Positions 8,613 through 17,210 of a DNA stretch of 50,718 bases are shown piece by piece. A program made the translations under genes and the position numbers. This DNA is from Actinokineospora spheciospongiae. GTDB taxonomy: Bacteria > Actinomycetota > Actinomycetes > Mycobacteriales > Pseudonocardiaceae. Each line of letters begins with the position of its first letter. Position 1 is the stretch's first letter. The stretch lies in NCBI RefSeq assembly GCF_000564855.1, contig NZ_AYXG01000170.1, positions 1-50,718 on the forward strand, in the 5' to 3' direction. The notes under the pieces are model-generated. The model saw nothing but the letters and a program-made list of their open reading frames with translations. It was not told the origin of the DNA and did not search any database.

Positions 8613-9230
8613 ATGTCGGATGTCAAGAGTCGGCGGGAGCAGTACTCCGACGCGACGCGCGCGGCGCTCATCGCCGCCGCCACCACCAGGTTCGCCACCG
8701 AGGGCTACTCCGCGACGGCCTTGGAGGACGTCGCCGCCGACATCCGGGCCACCCGGGGCGCGGTCTACCACCACTTCGGCAACAAGAGGGCCCTGTTCGA
8801 GGCGGTGATGGAGGAACTGGCCGCCGCGGCGTTCGAGCAGATCGTGCGCGCCCGCGCGGGCGCCGACTCGCCCTGGGCGGGGGCGGTGGCCGCGCTGGAG
8901 GCGTTCCTCGACCGGTGCATGGACCCGGTCTACAGCCGGGTCGTCTGGCAGGAGGGGCCGGTCGCCCTGGGCTGGCGGGCCTGGCAGGCCACCGAGCAGA
9001 AGTACGCCTACGGCCAGATCGAGGAGATCCTGCGCGACCTGGTCGGGGACGGGGAGATCGACCCGCTGCCGCTGGGGCCCGCCACCCGGGTCACCTTCTG
9101 GGCGCTGGGCGCGGCCGGGCTGGGCCTGGCCGAGGCGGACCCGGCGGAGCGGCCCGCGCTGCGCGCCGACTACGCCGAGGTCGCCCGCAGGCTGCTCGTC
9201 GGCCTGCGCTCCAGCGCCGACCCGGTGTGA
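8613..9230 (+). CDS. TetR family transcriptional regulator
   Basis: A 205-residue TetR regulator. The N-terminal helix-turn-helix covers RAALIAAATTRFATEGYSATALEDVAADI, followed by the recognition-helix end GAVYHHFGNKRALFEAV. The helical C-terminal ligand domain is more variable. The ATG at 8613 gives the usual short N-terminus; upstream codons in this frame run through the operator and were rejected. It is divergent from the P450 gene with a 58-bp spacer containing one palindrome, the standard arrangement for local repression and autoregulation. Confidence 0.92.
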   Translation: MSDVKSRREQYSDATRAALIAAATTRFATEGYSATALEDVAADIRATRGAVYHHFGNKRALFEAVMEELAAAAFEQIVRARAGADSPWAGAVAALEAFLDRCMDPVYSRVVWQEGPVALGWRAWQATEQKYAYGQIEEILRDLVGDGEIDPLPLGPATRVTFWALGAAGLGLAEADPAERPALRADYAEVARRLLVGLRSSADPV

Positions 9231-9312
9231 TCGGCCCGTCGTGGTCACCCGGGCCGCGCCCGGTGGCTACCCTCGACTCGGACGCGAACGGCGCGTCCAG
9301 GAGAAAGGACCC

Positions 9313-9714
9313 ATGAGCGACGAACGCGCCCTGGCCGAACGCCTGGGCTTCACCCGGGACCAGCAGGCCCTGGAGATCGGCTTCGACGACGACACCGACG
9401 CCGCCCTGCGCGACTCCGTGGAGGAGGTGACCGGGCAGGAACTGCTCGACGAGGACTCCGACGAGGAGGCCGACGTGGTCCTGCTCTGGTTCCGCGAGGA
9501 CGACGGCGACCTGACCGACACCCTGGTCGACGCGGGCTCCCGGCTGGTCGAGGGCGGCACCGTGTGGCTGTTGACGCCCAAGGTGGGCCGGGACGGCTAC
9601 GTCGAGCCCGGCGACATCACCGAGGCCGCGGACACCGCCGGGTTCAACGCGATGAAGTCCGTCGCCGCCGGGCCCGACTGGTCCGGCACCAAGCTGGCCG
9701 CGGGCAGGCACTGA
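9313..9714 (+). CDS. DUF3052 family protein
   Basis: A 133-residue acidic protein matching the actinobacterial DUF3052 family: LAERLGFTRDQQALEIGFDDDTDAALR at the start, a central VLLWFREDDGDLTDTLVDA, and the C-terminal GFNAMKSVAAGPDWSGTKLA. There is no signal peptide or membrane segment. The ATG at 9313 follows GAGAAAGGA with good spacing. It stands alone between the TetR gene and the convergent hemW. Function unknown. Confidence 0.85.
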   Translation: MSDERALAERLGFTRDQQALEIGFDDDTDAALRDSVEEVTGQELLDEDSDEEADVVLLWFREDDGDLTDTLVDAGSRLVEGGTVWLLTPKVGRDGYVEPGDITEAADTAGFNAMKSVAAGPDWSGTKLAAGRH

Positions 9715-9741
9715 GGACCCCCGCACCCGGCCCCGGCCGGA

Positions 9742-10968
9742 TCAGGTCAGCCTGCGCACCACCGCGTCGGCGAGCAGCCTGCCCCGGTCGGTGAGCACGC
9801 AGCGGCCCCCGGCGAGGGCGGTGGGGTCGAGGAGGCCGTCGACGGCGGCCACCCTCGCCTCCTCGGTCGCGGCCGCGTCCAGCGCGGCGACCGGCAGCCC
9901 GTCGGCGAGCCTCAGCTCCAGCAGCACGCGCTCGACGCGGCGGTCGTCGGCGGTGAGGACTTCGCGGCCCAGCGCCGGGGACAGCCCGCCCGCCAGCAGC
10001 TCCGCGTACCTGGCCGGGTGCTTGGCGTTCCACCAGCGCACCCCGCCGACGTGGCTGTGCGCGCCGGGGCCCGCGCCCCACCAGTCGCCGCCGCGCCAGT
10101 AGAGCATGTTGTGCGCGCAGCGGGCCTCCGCGTCGGCGGCCCAGTTGGAGACCTCGTACCAGCGCAGGCCCGCGGCCCCCAGGGCCGCGTCGACCTGCTC
10201 GTAGCGGTCGGCCAGCACGTCGTCGTCCGGGGCGGGCAGCTCGCCGCGGCGGATGCGGCGGGCCAGCGCGGTGCCCTCCTCGACGATCAGCGCGTAGGCC
10301 GACACGTGGTCGACACCGGACTCCAGCACCGCCTCCAACGACGCCGCGAGGTCCTCCGGGCGTTCGCCGGGGGTGCCGTAGATCAGGTCGAGGTTGACGT
10401 GGGCGATGCCCTCGGCGCGCGCCTCGCGGGCGGCGGCGACGGCGCGGCCGGGGGTGTGCGTGCGGTCGAGCACGGTCAGCACGTGCCGGGCGGCGGACTG
10501 CATCCCCAGCGACACCCGGGTGTATCCCGCGTCACGCAGCCCGGCGAAGAAGGCGGGCGAGGTGGACTCCGGATTGGACTCGGTGGTGACCTCCGCGCCG
10601 TCGGCGAGCCCGAAAGTGGCGCGGATCGCGTCCAGGACCTGAGACAACCCTGCGGCACCGAGCAGTGACGGTGTGCCACCGCCGACGAAGACGGTCTCCG
10701 CGCGCGGCGGGCTGCCCAAGATCGTCGCGGCCAGCTCCAGCTCGCGCCGCAGGCCCTCCATCCAGGAGGCGGGCGAGGCGGAAGTCCCCAGCTCACCGGG
10801 GGTGTAGGTGTTGAAGTCGCAGTAGCCGCAGCGGGTCGCGCAGAACGGCACGTGGACGTAGACGCCGAAGGGCCGGGCGCCCAGTCCGGCGAGGGCGGCG
10901 GGCGGGAGCGCGCCGTCGGGCGGGGCGGGGTCGCCGTCGGGGGGAGCGGAGGGCACGACACCCATCAT
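9742..10968 (-). CDS. hemW: Radical SAM heme chaperone HemW
   Basis: A 408-residue radical SAM protein formerly annotated as oxygen-independent coproporphyrinogen III oxidase. The [4Fe-4S] motif C43-x3-C47-x2-C50 lies in FCATRCGYCDFN, preceded by YVHVPFC. The GGGTPSLL motif and the C-terminal HemN-like domain with HNMLYWRGGDWWGAGPGAHS follow. HNxxYW is characteristic of HemW, which inserts heme rather than oxidising coproporphyrinogen. Adjacent ATG codons at 10968 and 10965 are both possible starts. It is divergent from the sulfur operon, as hemN/nirA are in M. tuberculosis (Rv2388c/Rv2391). Confidence 0.93.
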   Translation of the reverse strand: MMGVVPSAPPDGDPAPPDGALPPAALAGLGARPFGVYVHVPFCATRCGYCDFNTYTPGELGTSASPASWMEGLRRELELAATILGSPPRAETVFVGGGTPSLLGAAGLSQVLDAIRATFGLADGAEVTTESNPESTSPAFFAGLRDAGYTRVSLGMQSAARHVLTVLDRTHTPGRAVAAAREARAEGIAHVNLDLIYGTPGERPEDLAASLEAVLESGVDHVSAYALIVEEGTALARRIRRGELPAPDDDVLADRYEQVDAALGAAGLRWYEVSNWAADAEARCAHNMLYWRGGDWWGAGPGAHSHVGGVRWWNAKHPARYAELLAGGLSPALGREVLTADDRRVERVLLELRLADGLPVAALDAAATEEARVAAVDGLLDPTALAGGRCVLTDRGRLLADAVVRRLT

Positions 10969-11077
10969 CGCAGGGCGCGACGTGCGGTTTCGGCCGCCTC
11001 GGCGCAAGCACATCGTGCGCCGTCCCAGCATGCGGATGGCTGTGGACCACACCGTGGACGCGTGGCACGCTGAGGAC

Positions 11078-11161
11078 ATGTCAGCGACTGAGGTCTTCCT
11101 GGTGGTCCGCCGCCACGTGGACCTGCGTCGCGTGTCCAGCGCGCTGTGCCGGGCCACCTGA
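11078..11161 (+). CDS. Leader peptide upstream of sulfite reductase
   Basis: A 27-codon open frame starting ATG at 11078 and reading MSATEVFLVVRRHVDLRRVS, then SALCRAT and TGA. The RRHVDLRRVSSALCR core matches short leader peptides found ahead of actinobacterial sulfur genes. Such peptides are thought to couple translation at cysteine codons to expression of the operon; the single Cys codon here is near the end. CACGCT lies 6 nt before the ATG, which would allow a leaderless start. The sulfite reductase gene begins 115 nt downstream. Between them, GGCGCGC (11197-11203) can pair with GCGCGCC (11249-11255), just before the ribosome binding site. Regulation by attenuation is inference. Confidence 0.75.
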   Translation: MSATEVFLVVRRHVDLRRVSSALCRAT

Positions 11162-11276
11162 CCTGTCGTCGCCCCAGTTCGCGTTCAGCTGGCGTCGGCG
11201 CGCAGGCTGCGTGATCCCAGGCACACACCGGGATTCGTCAGCGGGCGCGCGCGCCCCGACCCGGAGGACAAGCCCG

Positions 11277-12971
11277 GTGTCTCCCACCACACCGCCGGCC
11301 AGTGCCGGCAAGCGAGCACAAACCCGTCGCGGTGAGGGCCAATGGGCCCTCGGCTACCGCGAGCCGCTGAACCCGAACGAACGGTCCAAGAGGGACGACA
11401 ACCCGCTGAACGTGCGCGAGCGGATCGAGAACATCTACGCGCACAACGGGTTCGACAGCATCGACCCGGGCGACCTGCGCGGCCGGTTCCGCTGGTACGG
11501 CCTCTACACCCAGCGCAAGCCCGGGATCGACGGCGGCCGCACGGCCACCCTCGAACCCGAGGAGCTCGACGACGAGTACTTCATGCTGCGCGTGCGCACC
11601 GACGGCGGCGCGGTCACCACCGACCAACTGCGCGTCCTCGGCGAGCTGTCCAAGGACTACGCGCGCGACACCGCCGACATCACCGACCGGCAGAACATCC
11701 AGTACCACTGGATTCGCGTCGAGGACATGCCGACCATCTGGGCCAGGCTCGAGGGCGCGGGCATGACCACCATGGAGGCCTGCGGCGACAGCCCCCGGGT
11801 GATCCTGGGCTCACCGGTCGCCGGGATCGCCGAGGCCGAGGTGCTCGACGGCAGCCCGGCCGTCGACGAGATCAAGCGCCGGTTCATCGGCAACCCGGAG
11901 TTCGCCAACCTGCCGCGCAAGTTCAAGTCGGCGGTGTCCGGGCTGCCGGACGTGGCGCACGAGATCCACGACGTCGCCTTCGTCGGCGTGGTCCACCCCG
12001 AGCACGGCCCCGGCTTCGACGTCTGGGTCGGCGGCGGCCTCTCGACCAACCCGATGATCGGCCAGCGCCTGGGCGCGTGGGTGCCGCTGGACGAGGTCGC
12101 CGACGTCTACGGCGCCGTCATCGGCGTCTTCCGCGACTACGGCTACCGGCGGCTGCGCCACCGCGCGCGCATCAAGTTCCTGGTCAAGGACTGGGGCGTG
12201 GAGAAGTTCCGCGAGGTCATGGAGGAGAAGTACCTGGGGCGCAAGCTGATCGACGGCCCCGCCCCGGAGGTCCCCGCCACCCCGTACGACCACGTGGGCG
12301 TGCACCGGCAGAAGGACGGCCTGTTCTACGTCGGCGCCGCGCCGGTCGCGGGCCGGGTGTCCGGGACGACGCTGCTGGAGGTCGCGGCGGCGGCCGAGCG
12401 GGCCGGGTCGCGGCGGGTGCGGTTCACCCCGCTGCAGAAGCTGGTGGTGCTGGACGTGCCCGAGGCCGAGGTGCCCGCGCTCCAGGCCGCGCTCGCCGAC
12501 CTCGGCCTGCACACGGACCCCTCGCCGTGGCGGCGCGGGGTGATGGCCTGCACCGGCATCGAGTTCTGCAAGCTGGCGATCGTGGAGACCAAGGGCCGCG
12601 CGCTGGACCTGGTGACCAAGCTGGAGACCCGGCTCAAGGACGTCACCGACACCCAGTCGCTGGCGCCGCTCGCGGTGCACATCAACGGCTGCCCCAACTC
12701 CTGCGCCCGCATCCAGACCGCCGACATCGGCCTCAAGGGCCAGATCGTCACCGACGACGCGGGCAACCAGGTCGAGGGCTTCCAGGTGCACCTCGGCGGC
12801 GGCCTCGGCCTCGACACCGGGTTCGGCCGCAAGCTGCGCGGGCACAAGGTGACCGGCGACGAGCTGCCCGACTACGTCGAGCGGGTCGTGCGCAACTTCG
12901 TCGCCGGGCGCGAGCCGGACGAGCGGTTCGCCCAGTGGGTCGCCCGCGCCGACGACGGCGCCCTGAGGTGA
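11277..12971 (+). CDS. nirA: Ferredoxin-dependent sulfite reductase
   Basis: A 564-residue siroheme/[4Fe-4S] enzyme that reduces sulfite to sulfide with six electrons from ferredoxin. The cluster and siroheme cysteines are C425-x5-C431 (CTGIEFC) and C472-x3-C476 (CPNSC). The N-terminal half has the substrate-side repeat with RKPGIDGGR and TDRQNIQYHW. It is annotated as sulfite rather than nitrite reductase because of its place among sulfate-assimilation genes and the leader peptide ahead of it. The GTG at 11277 is supported by GGAGGA 8-9 nt upstream; the frame is open further back, but without a good site. Its stop overlaps the start of the zinc-ribbon gene. Confidence 0.95.
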   Translation: MSPTTPPASAGKRAQTRRGEGQWALGYREPLNPNERSKRDDNPLNVRERIENIYAHNGFDSIDPGDLRGRFRWYGLYTQRKPGIDGGRTATLEPEELDDEYFMLRVRTDGGAVTTDQLRVLGELSKDYARDTADITDRQNIQYHWIRVEDMPTIWARLEGAGMTTMEACGDSPRVILGSPVAGIAEAEVLDGSPAVDEIKRRFIGNPEFANLPRKFKSAVSGLPDVAHEIHDVAFVGVVHPEHGPGFDVWVGGGLSTNPMIGQRLGAWVPLDEVADVYGAVIGVFRDYGYRRLRHRARIKFLVKDWGVEKFREVMEEKYLGRKLIDGPAPEVPATPYDHVGVHRQKDGLFYVGAAPVAGRVSGTTLLEVAAAAERAGSRRVRFTPLQKLVVLDVPEAEVPALQAALADLGLHTDPSPWRRGVMACTGIEFCKLAIVETKGRALDLVTKLETRLKDVTDTQSLAPLAVHINGCPNSCARIQTADIGLKGQIVTDDAGNQVEGFQVHLGGGLGLDTGFGRKLRGHKVTGDELPDYVERVVRNFVAGREPDERFAQWVARADDGALR

Positions 12972-13126
12972 GCGGGCGGGCAACCCCGTTCCACTGCCCG
13001 TACTGCGGCGAGGAAGACCTTCGGCCGCAGGAGGAACCGCGCTCGGCCTGGCTGTGCGCCGGGTGCCGCCGGGTGTTCGCGGTGGAGTTCCTCGGACTGA
13101 ACCTGAGCAAGGAGGCCGGTCAGTGA
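12968..13126 (+). CDS. Small zinc-ribbon protein of the sulfur operon
   Basis: A 52-residue protein starting at a GTG that overlaps the nirA stop (GTGA), and ending in a TGA that overlaps the GTG of cysH. Two CxxC pairs, CPYC and CAGC, are about 22 residues apart and form a likely zinc ribbon. The rest is short and charged, ending FLGLNLSKEAGQ. The double overlap indicates a real, translationally coupled gene. Similar small proteins occur between sulfite reductase and cysH in Streptomyces. It might bind metal, assist the reductases or sense sulfur or zinc status; none of this is shown by the sequence. Confidence 0.82.
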   Translation: MSGRATPFHCPYCGEEDLRPQEEPRSAWLCAGCRRVFAVEFLGLNLSKEAGQ

Positions 13127-13821
13127 CCACCACCGACACGAAGGACCTGCGCGCGCTGGCCGAACGGGCCGAGCACGAGCTGGCCGGGGCGAGCGCCGCG
13201 GAAGCGCTTGCGTGGACCACGCAGACGTTCGGCGACCGGTTCATCGTCGCCTCCAACATGCAGGACGCGGTGCTGGTCCACCTGGCCTACCAGCACAAGC
13301 GCGACATCGACGTGCTGTTCCTGCAGACGGGCTACCACTTCGCCGAGACCATCGGCACCCGCGACGCGGTGGAGGCGGTCTACCCGGAGCTGCGGATCGT
13401 GAACGCCGAGGCCGCGCAGTCCGTGGCCGAGCAGGAGGCGGAGTTCGGGCCGCTGAACAAGACCGACCCCGGCCAGTGCTGCTTCCTGCGCAAGGTGGTG
13501 CCGCTGCGGGAGACGCTGTCGCGCTACGACGCGTGGGTGACCGGGGTGCGCCGGGTGGACGCGCCCACCCGGGCGAACACGCCGATCGTGCAGTGGGACG
13601 ACCGCAACGGGTTGGTGAAGGTCAACCCGATCGCGGCCTGGTCCGACGACGAGTTCAACGGCTTCATCGCCGAGAACGCGATCCTGGAGAACCCGTTGGT
13701 GAGCACGGGTTACCTGTCCATCGGCTGCGCGCCGTGCACGGCGAAGCCGCTGCCGGGGCAGGACGCGCGCAGCGGCCGGTGGGCCGGGCAGAGCAAGACC
13801 GAGTGCGGATTGCACGGGTGA
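13123..13821 (+). CDS. cysH: Adenylylsulfate (APS) reductase CysH
   Basis: A 232-residue assimilatory reductase that converts adenylylsulfate to sulfite with thioredoxin. It has the paired cysteines C119-C120 (QCCFLRK) and C202-x2-C205 (CAPC) that ligate a [4Fe-4S] cluster. This marks it as an APS reductase rather than a PAPS reductase. The catalytic C-terminal ECGLH is present (C228). The GTG at 13123 overlaps the previous stop and has AAGGAGG upstream. The lack of a CysC kinase domain in CysN agrees with direct use of APS. Confidence 0.96.
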   Translation: MTTTDTKDLRALAERAEHELAGASAAEALAWTTQTFGDRFIVASNMQDAVLVHLAYQHKRDIDVLFLQTGYHFAETIGTRDAVEAVYPELRIVNAEAAQSVAEQEAEFGPLNKTDPGQCCFLRKVVPLRETLSRYDAWVTGVRRVDAPTRANTPIVQWDDRNGLVKVNPIAAWSDDEFNGFIAENAILENPLVSTGYLSIGCAPCTAKPLPGQDARSGRWAGQSKTECGLHG

Positions 13822-13828
13822 GGCGGGA

Positions 13829-14737
13829 ATGACCAGCACACAGACACGGCTCGATTCCCTGGACCGGTTGGAGTCCGAGGCGATCCACATCTTCCGCGAG
13901 GTCGCGGGCGAGTTCGACCGGCCGGTGATCCTGTTCTCCGGCGGCAAGGACTCCACGGTGCTGCTGCACCTGGCGATCAAGGCGTTCTGGCCCGCGCCGG
14001 TGCCGTTCCCGCTGCTGCACGTGGACACCGGGCACAACCTCGCCGAGGTCATCGAGTTCCGCGACCGCACCGTCGAGCGCCACGGCCTGCGCCTGGTGGT
14101 GGCGAGCGTGCAGGACTACATCGACGACGGGCGGCTGGAGGAGCGCGCGGACGGCACCCGCAACCCGTTGCAGACCACGCCGCTGCTCGACTCGATCACC
14201 GGCAACAGGTTCGACGCGGTGTTCGGCGGCGGGCGCCGCGACGAGGAGCGCGCCCGGGCGAAGGAAAGAATTTTCAGCCTACGCAATTCCTTCGGCCAGT
14301 GGGACCCGCGGCGCCAGCGTCCCGAACTGTGGAACCTTTACAACGGCAGGCACCGCCCCGGCGAACATGTCCGCGTGTTCCCGCTGTCGAACTGGACCGA
14401 ACTCGACGTCTGGCGCTACATCAAGCGCGAGGCGATCGAGCTGCCGTCCATCTACTACGCACACCGTCGCGAGGTGTTCCAGCGCGACGGCATGTGGTTG
14501 ACCGCGGGCCCGTGGTTCGGTCCCCGGGCCGACGAACCGGTCCGGGAGCTGACCGTGCGCTACCGCACGGTCGGCGACGGCTCCTGCACCGGGGCCGTCG
14601 TGTCCGACGCCGCCGACATCGACACCGTCATCGCCGAGGTGTCGGCCAGCAGGCTCACCGAGCGCGGCGCGACCCGCGCCGACGACCGGATGTCGGAGGC
14701 GGCCATGGAAGACCGCAAGCGGGAGGGCTACTTCTGA
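13829..14737 (+). CDS. cysD: Sulfate adenylyltransferase subunit 2 (CysD)
   Basis: A 302-residue ATP pyrophosphatase-fold subunit that makes APS from sulfate and ATP together with CysN. The PP-loop SGGKDS starts at residue 37. The family motifs HVDTGHN and FGGGRRDEE..RAKERIFS are intact, and the C-terminus ends KREGYF as in other CysD proteins. The ATG is 7 bp after the cysH stop. The stop TGA shares its A with the ATG of cysN. Confidence 0.97.
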   Translation: MTSTQTRLDSLDRLESEAIHIFREVAGEFDRPVILFSGGKDSTVLLHLAIKAFWPAPVPFPLLHVDTGHNLAEVIEFRDRTVERHGLRLVVASVQDYIDDGRLEERADGTRNPLQTTPLLDSITGNRFDAVFGGGRRDEERARAKERIFSLRNSFGQWDPRRQRPELWNLYNGRHRPGEHVRVFPLSNWTELDVWRYIKREAIELPSIYYAHRREVFQRDGMWLTAGPWFGPRADEPVRELTVRYRTVGDGSCTGAVVSDAADIDTVIAEVSASRLTERGATRADDRMSEAAMEDRKREGYF

Positions 14738-16074
14738 TGGACCTGTTGCGCCTGGCGACCGCCGGAAGCGTCGACGACGGCAAGTCCACCCTGGTGGGCC
14801 GCCTGCTCTACGACACCAAGTCCGTGCTCGCCGACACCCTCGACGCGGTGCACCGCGCCAGCGTCGACAAGGGACTGAGCACCCCCGACCTGTCGCTGCT
14901 GGTGGACGGCCTGCGCTCGGAGCGCGAGCAGGGCATCACCATCGATGTCGCCTACCGCTACTTCGCCACCCCGAACCGCTCGTTCGTCCTGGCCGACACC
15001 CCCGGGCACGTGCAGTACACCCGCAACACCGTCACCGGCGCCTCCACCGCGCAGCTTGCGGTGCTGCTGGTCGACGCGCGCAAGGGCGTGCTGGAGCAGA
15101 CCCGCCGCCACGCCGCGGTGCTGGCGCTGCTGGGCGTGCCGCGGCTGGTGCTGGCGGTGAACAAGGTGGACCTGGTCGGCTACGACGAGGCGGTGTTCGA
15201 GGCCATCGCCGCCGAGTTCGCCGAGCACGCCACCGCCCTGGGCTACCCGCTGGGCTCGGTGCTGTCGATCCCGGTGTCGGCGCTGGTCGGCGACAACGTG
15301 GTGGACCGCTCCGCGCACACCCCCTGGTACGCCGGGCCGACGCTGCTGGAGCACCTGGAGACCGTCCCGGTGGAGCCGGACCCGCACGACGTGCCGTTCC
15401 GCTTCCCGGTGCAGTACGTCATCCGCACCAACACCCCCGAGTTCCCCGACTACCGCGGCTACGCGGGCCAGGTGGCGGCGGGCACGGTCCGCGTCGGCGA
15501 CGAGGTCGTGGCGCTGCCAGCGGGCCTGCGCACCACCGTGGCGCGCATCGACACCCCGGGCGGTCCGCTGCCCGAGGCCGAGGCGGGCCGCTCGGTGACC
15601 CTGGTGCTGGCCGACGAGATCGACATCAGCCGCGGCGACCTGATCGCCCCCTCGGCCGACGCCCCGATCAGCGCCGACGAGTTCGGCGCGACCGTGGCCT
15701 GGCTGTCGGACAAGCCGCTGCGCCCCGGCGCCCGCGTGCTGGTCAAGCACGGCGCGCGGACGGTGCCCGCGCTCGTCGGTGGGCTCAGCGCCCGCTTCGA
15801 CGAGCAGCAGCTGCTGAGCGTGCCGGACCCGGAGTCGTTGGCGCTCAACGAGATCGGCCGCGTCACCATCCGCACCGCCGAGCCCCTGCCGGTCGACGAC
15901 TACGCCCTCAACCGGCGCACCGGCGCCTTCCTGGTGATCGACCCCGCCGACGGGTCGACCCTGGCGGCGGGCCTGGTCGGGGCACCGCTCCCCGAACTGG
16001 AGACCGGGAGCGGCTGTACCGGCGGCGGAGAGGCCGCCACCACAGCCGCAGACCTCGTCTCCCCCGGTCCCTGA
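14737..16074 (+). CDS. cysN: Sulfate adenylyltransferase subunit 1, GTPase (CysN)
   Basis: A 445-residue translation-factor-like GTPase that drives APS formation by CysD. Motifs: G1 GSVDDGKST at residues 10-18, the switch region EQGITIDVAYRYF, G3 DTPGH and G4 NKVD. EF-Tu-like beta-barrel domains follow. There is no CysC (APS kinase) domain at the C-terminus; instead the protein ends in a short, low-complexity tail (GSGCTGGGEAATT...). The ATG overlaps the cysD stop. The longer frame upstream lies inside cysD and is an artefact. Confidence 0.97.
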   Translation: MDLLRLATAGSVDDGKSTLVGRLLYDTKSVLADTLDAVHRASVDKGLSTPDLSLLVDGLRSEREQGITIDVAYRYFATPNRSFVLADTPGHVQYTRNTVTGASTAQLAVLLVDARKGVLEQTRRHAAVLALLGVPRLVLAVNKVDLVGYDEAVFEAIAAEFAEHATALGYPLGSVLSIPVSALVGDNVVDRSAHTPWYAGPTLLEHLETVPVEPDPHDVPFRFPVQYVIRTNTPEFPDYRGYAGQVAAGTVRVGDEVVALPAGLRTTVARIDTPGGPLPEAEAGRSVTLVLADEIDISRGDLIAPSADAPISADEFGATVAWLSDKPLRPGARVLVKHGARTVPALVGGLSARFDEQQLLSVPDPESLALNEIGRVTIRTAEPLPVDDYALNRRTGAFLVIDPADGSTLAAGLVGAPLPELETGSGCTGGGEAATTAADLVSPGP

Positions 16075-16107
16075 ACCCCCCCGCAGATCCCCGAAAGGCC
16101 CACCACC

Positions 16108-17178
16108 GTGAGAAGCACCCGCCGCGCTTTCGCAGCCGGTATCGCCGCCCTGTCCTTAGCGTCCCTGGTCGCCGGGTGCTCCCGCGCCGACCGCGGTGAC
16201 ACCTCGGCCGCGGACACCGCGACCGACCAGGGCCCGGCGGCCGAGCTGCGGCTGGGCTACTTCCCCAACGTCACGCACGCCTCCGCGCTGATCGGCCTGG
16301 AGAAGGGCTTCTTCGCCAAGGAACTGGGCGGCACCAAGCTGGTTCCGACGAAGTTCAACGACGGTCCCACCGAGGTGGCGGCGTTCCTCGGTGGTTCGCT
16401 CGACGCGGGCTTCATCGGCTCCGGCCCGGCCATCAACGCCTTCGCCAAGTCCGACGGCGAGGCCGTGCGGCTGGTGGCGGGCGGCACGTCGGCGGGCGCG
16501 CAGCTCGTCACCTCGGCCGACATCACCAAGCCCGAGGACCTCGTCGGCAAGACCGTGGTGACCCCGGCCCTGGGCAACACCCAGGACGTGGCGCTGAAGA
16601 AGTGGCTCGTCGACAAGGGCCTCAAGGACAGGGTGCAGGTCACCAACCGGGAGAACGCCCAGACCCTCGACGCGTTCAAGAAGGGCGAGGTGCAGGCCGC
16701 GTGGCTGCCCGAGCCGTGGTCGTCGCGGCTGGTGCTCGACGCGGGCGCGAAGGTCCTGCTCGACGAGAAGGAGCTGTGGGCCGACGGCAAGTTCCCGACC
16801 ACGACCCTGCTGGTGCGCACCCAGTACCTCAAGGAGCACCCGCAGACGGTGCAGGCGCTGCTGCGCGGGCTGCTGACCGCCAACGCCTACGCGGGCAGTG
16901 ACAGCGCGGACGCCAAGCTCGCGGTGAACAAGCAACTGGAGGCGTTGACCGGCAAGGGCCTCAACGCCGCCGTCATCGACCGCGCGTTCACCTCGATCAG
17001 CCTGGACACCGACCCGCTCGCCGCGACCTACCCGCGGCTGGCGAAGGACGCCGTCACCGCGGGCGTCGCCACCGAGGAGACCAAGCTCAACGGCTTCTTC
17101 GACCTGGGCGCGCTCAACACCGTCCTGAAAGCCGCGGGCAAGCCGGAGGCCGACGCCGCCGGTCTGGACACGAAGTAA
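16108..17178 (+). CDS. SsuA/TauA-type ABC transporter substrate-binding lipoprotein
   Basis: A 356-residue lipoprotein with signal peptide and lipobox LVAGC (cysteine at residue 24), a solute-binding protein of the NitT/TauT class. The fold is recognisable from LRLGYFPNVTHASALIGLEKGFF, the GSGPAINAF segment and AAWLPEPWSSRL. The family takes up sulfonates, taurine, nitrate or thiamin precursors. The setting within a sulfate-assimilation operon favours a sulfur compound, but no sulfonate monooxygenase is encoded here. It begins GTG, 33 bp after cysN. Confidence 0.88.
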   Translation: MRSTRRAFAAGIAALSLASLVAGCSRADRGDTSAADTATDQGPAAELRLGYFPNVTHASALIGLEKGFFAKELGGTKLVPTKFNDGPTEVAAFLGGSLDAGFIGSGPAINAFAKSDGEAVRLVAGGTSAGAQLVTSADITKPEDLVGKTVVTPALGNTQDVALKKWLVDKGLKDRVQVTNRENAQTLDAFKKGEVQAAWLPEPWSSRLVLDAGAKVLLDEKELWADGKFPTTTLLVRTQYLKEHPQTVQALLRGLLTANAYAGSDSADAKLAVNKQLEALTGKGLNAAVIDRAFTSISLDTDPLAATYPRLAKDAVTAGVATEETKLNGFFDLGALNTVLKAAGKPEADAAGLDTK

Positions 17179-17210
17179 GCCGCAGGACGACGAGGAAGGC
17201 AGGCGAACCG

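Noticed and set aside
9742-10968. Oxygen-independent coproporphyrinogen III oxidase (HemN)
   Set aside because: The CxxxCxxC spacing and HNxxYW motif are those of the heme chaperone HemW, which lacks oxidase activity.
11277-12971. Nitrite reductase instead of sulfite reductase
   Set aside because: The cysteine motifs do not separate the two, but the operon with cysH, cysD and cysN, a siroheme chelatase and the sulfur-type leader peptide favour sulfite.
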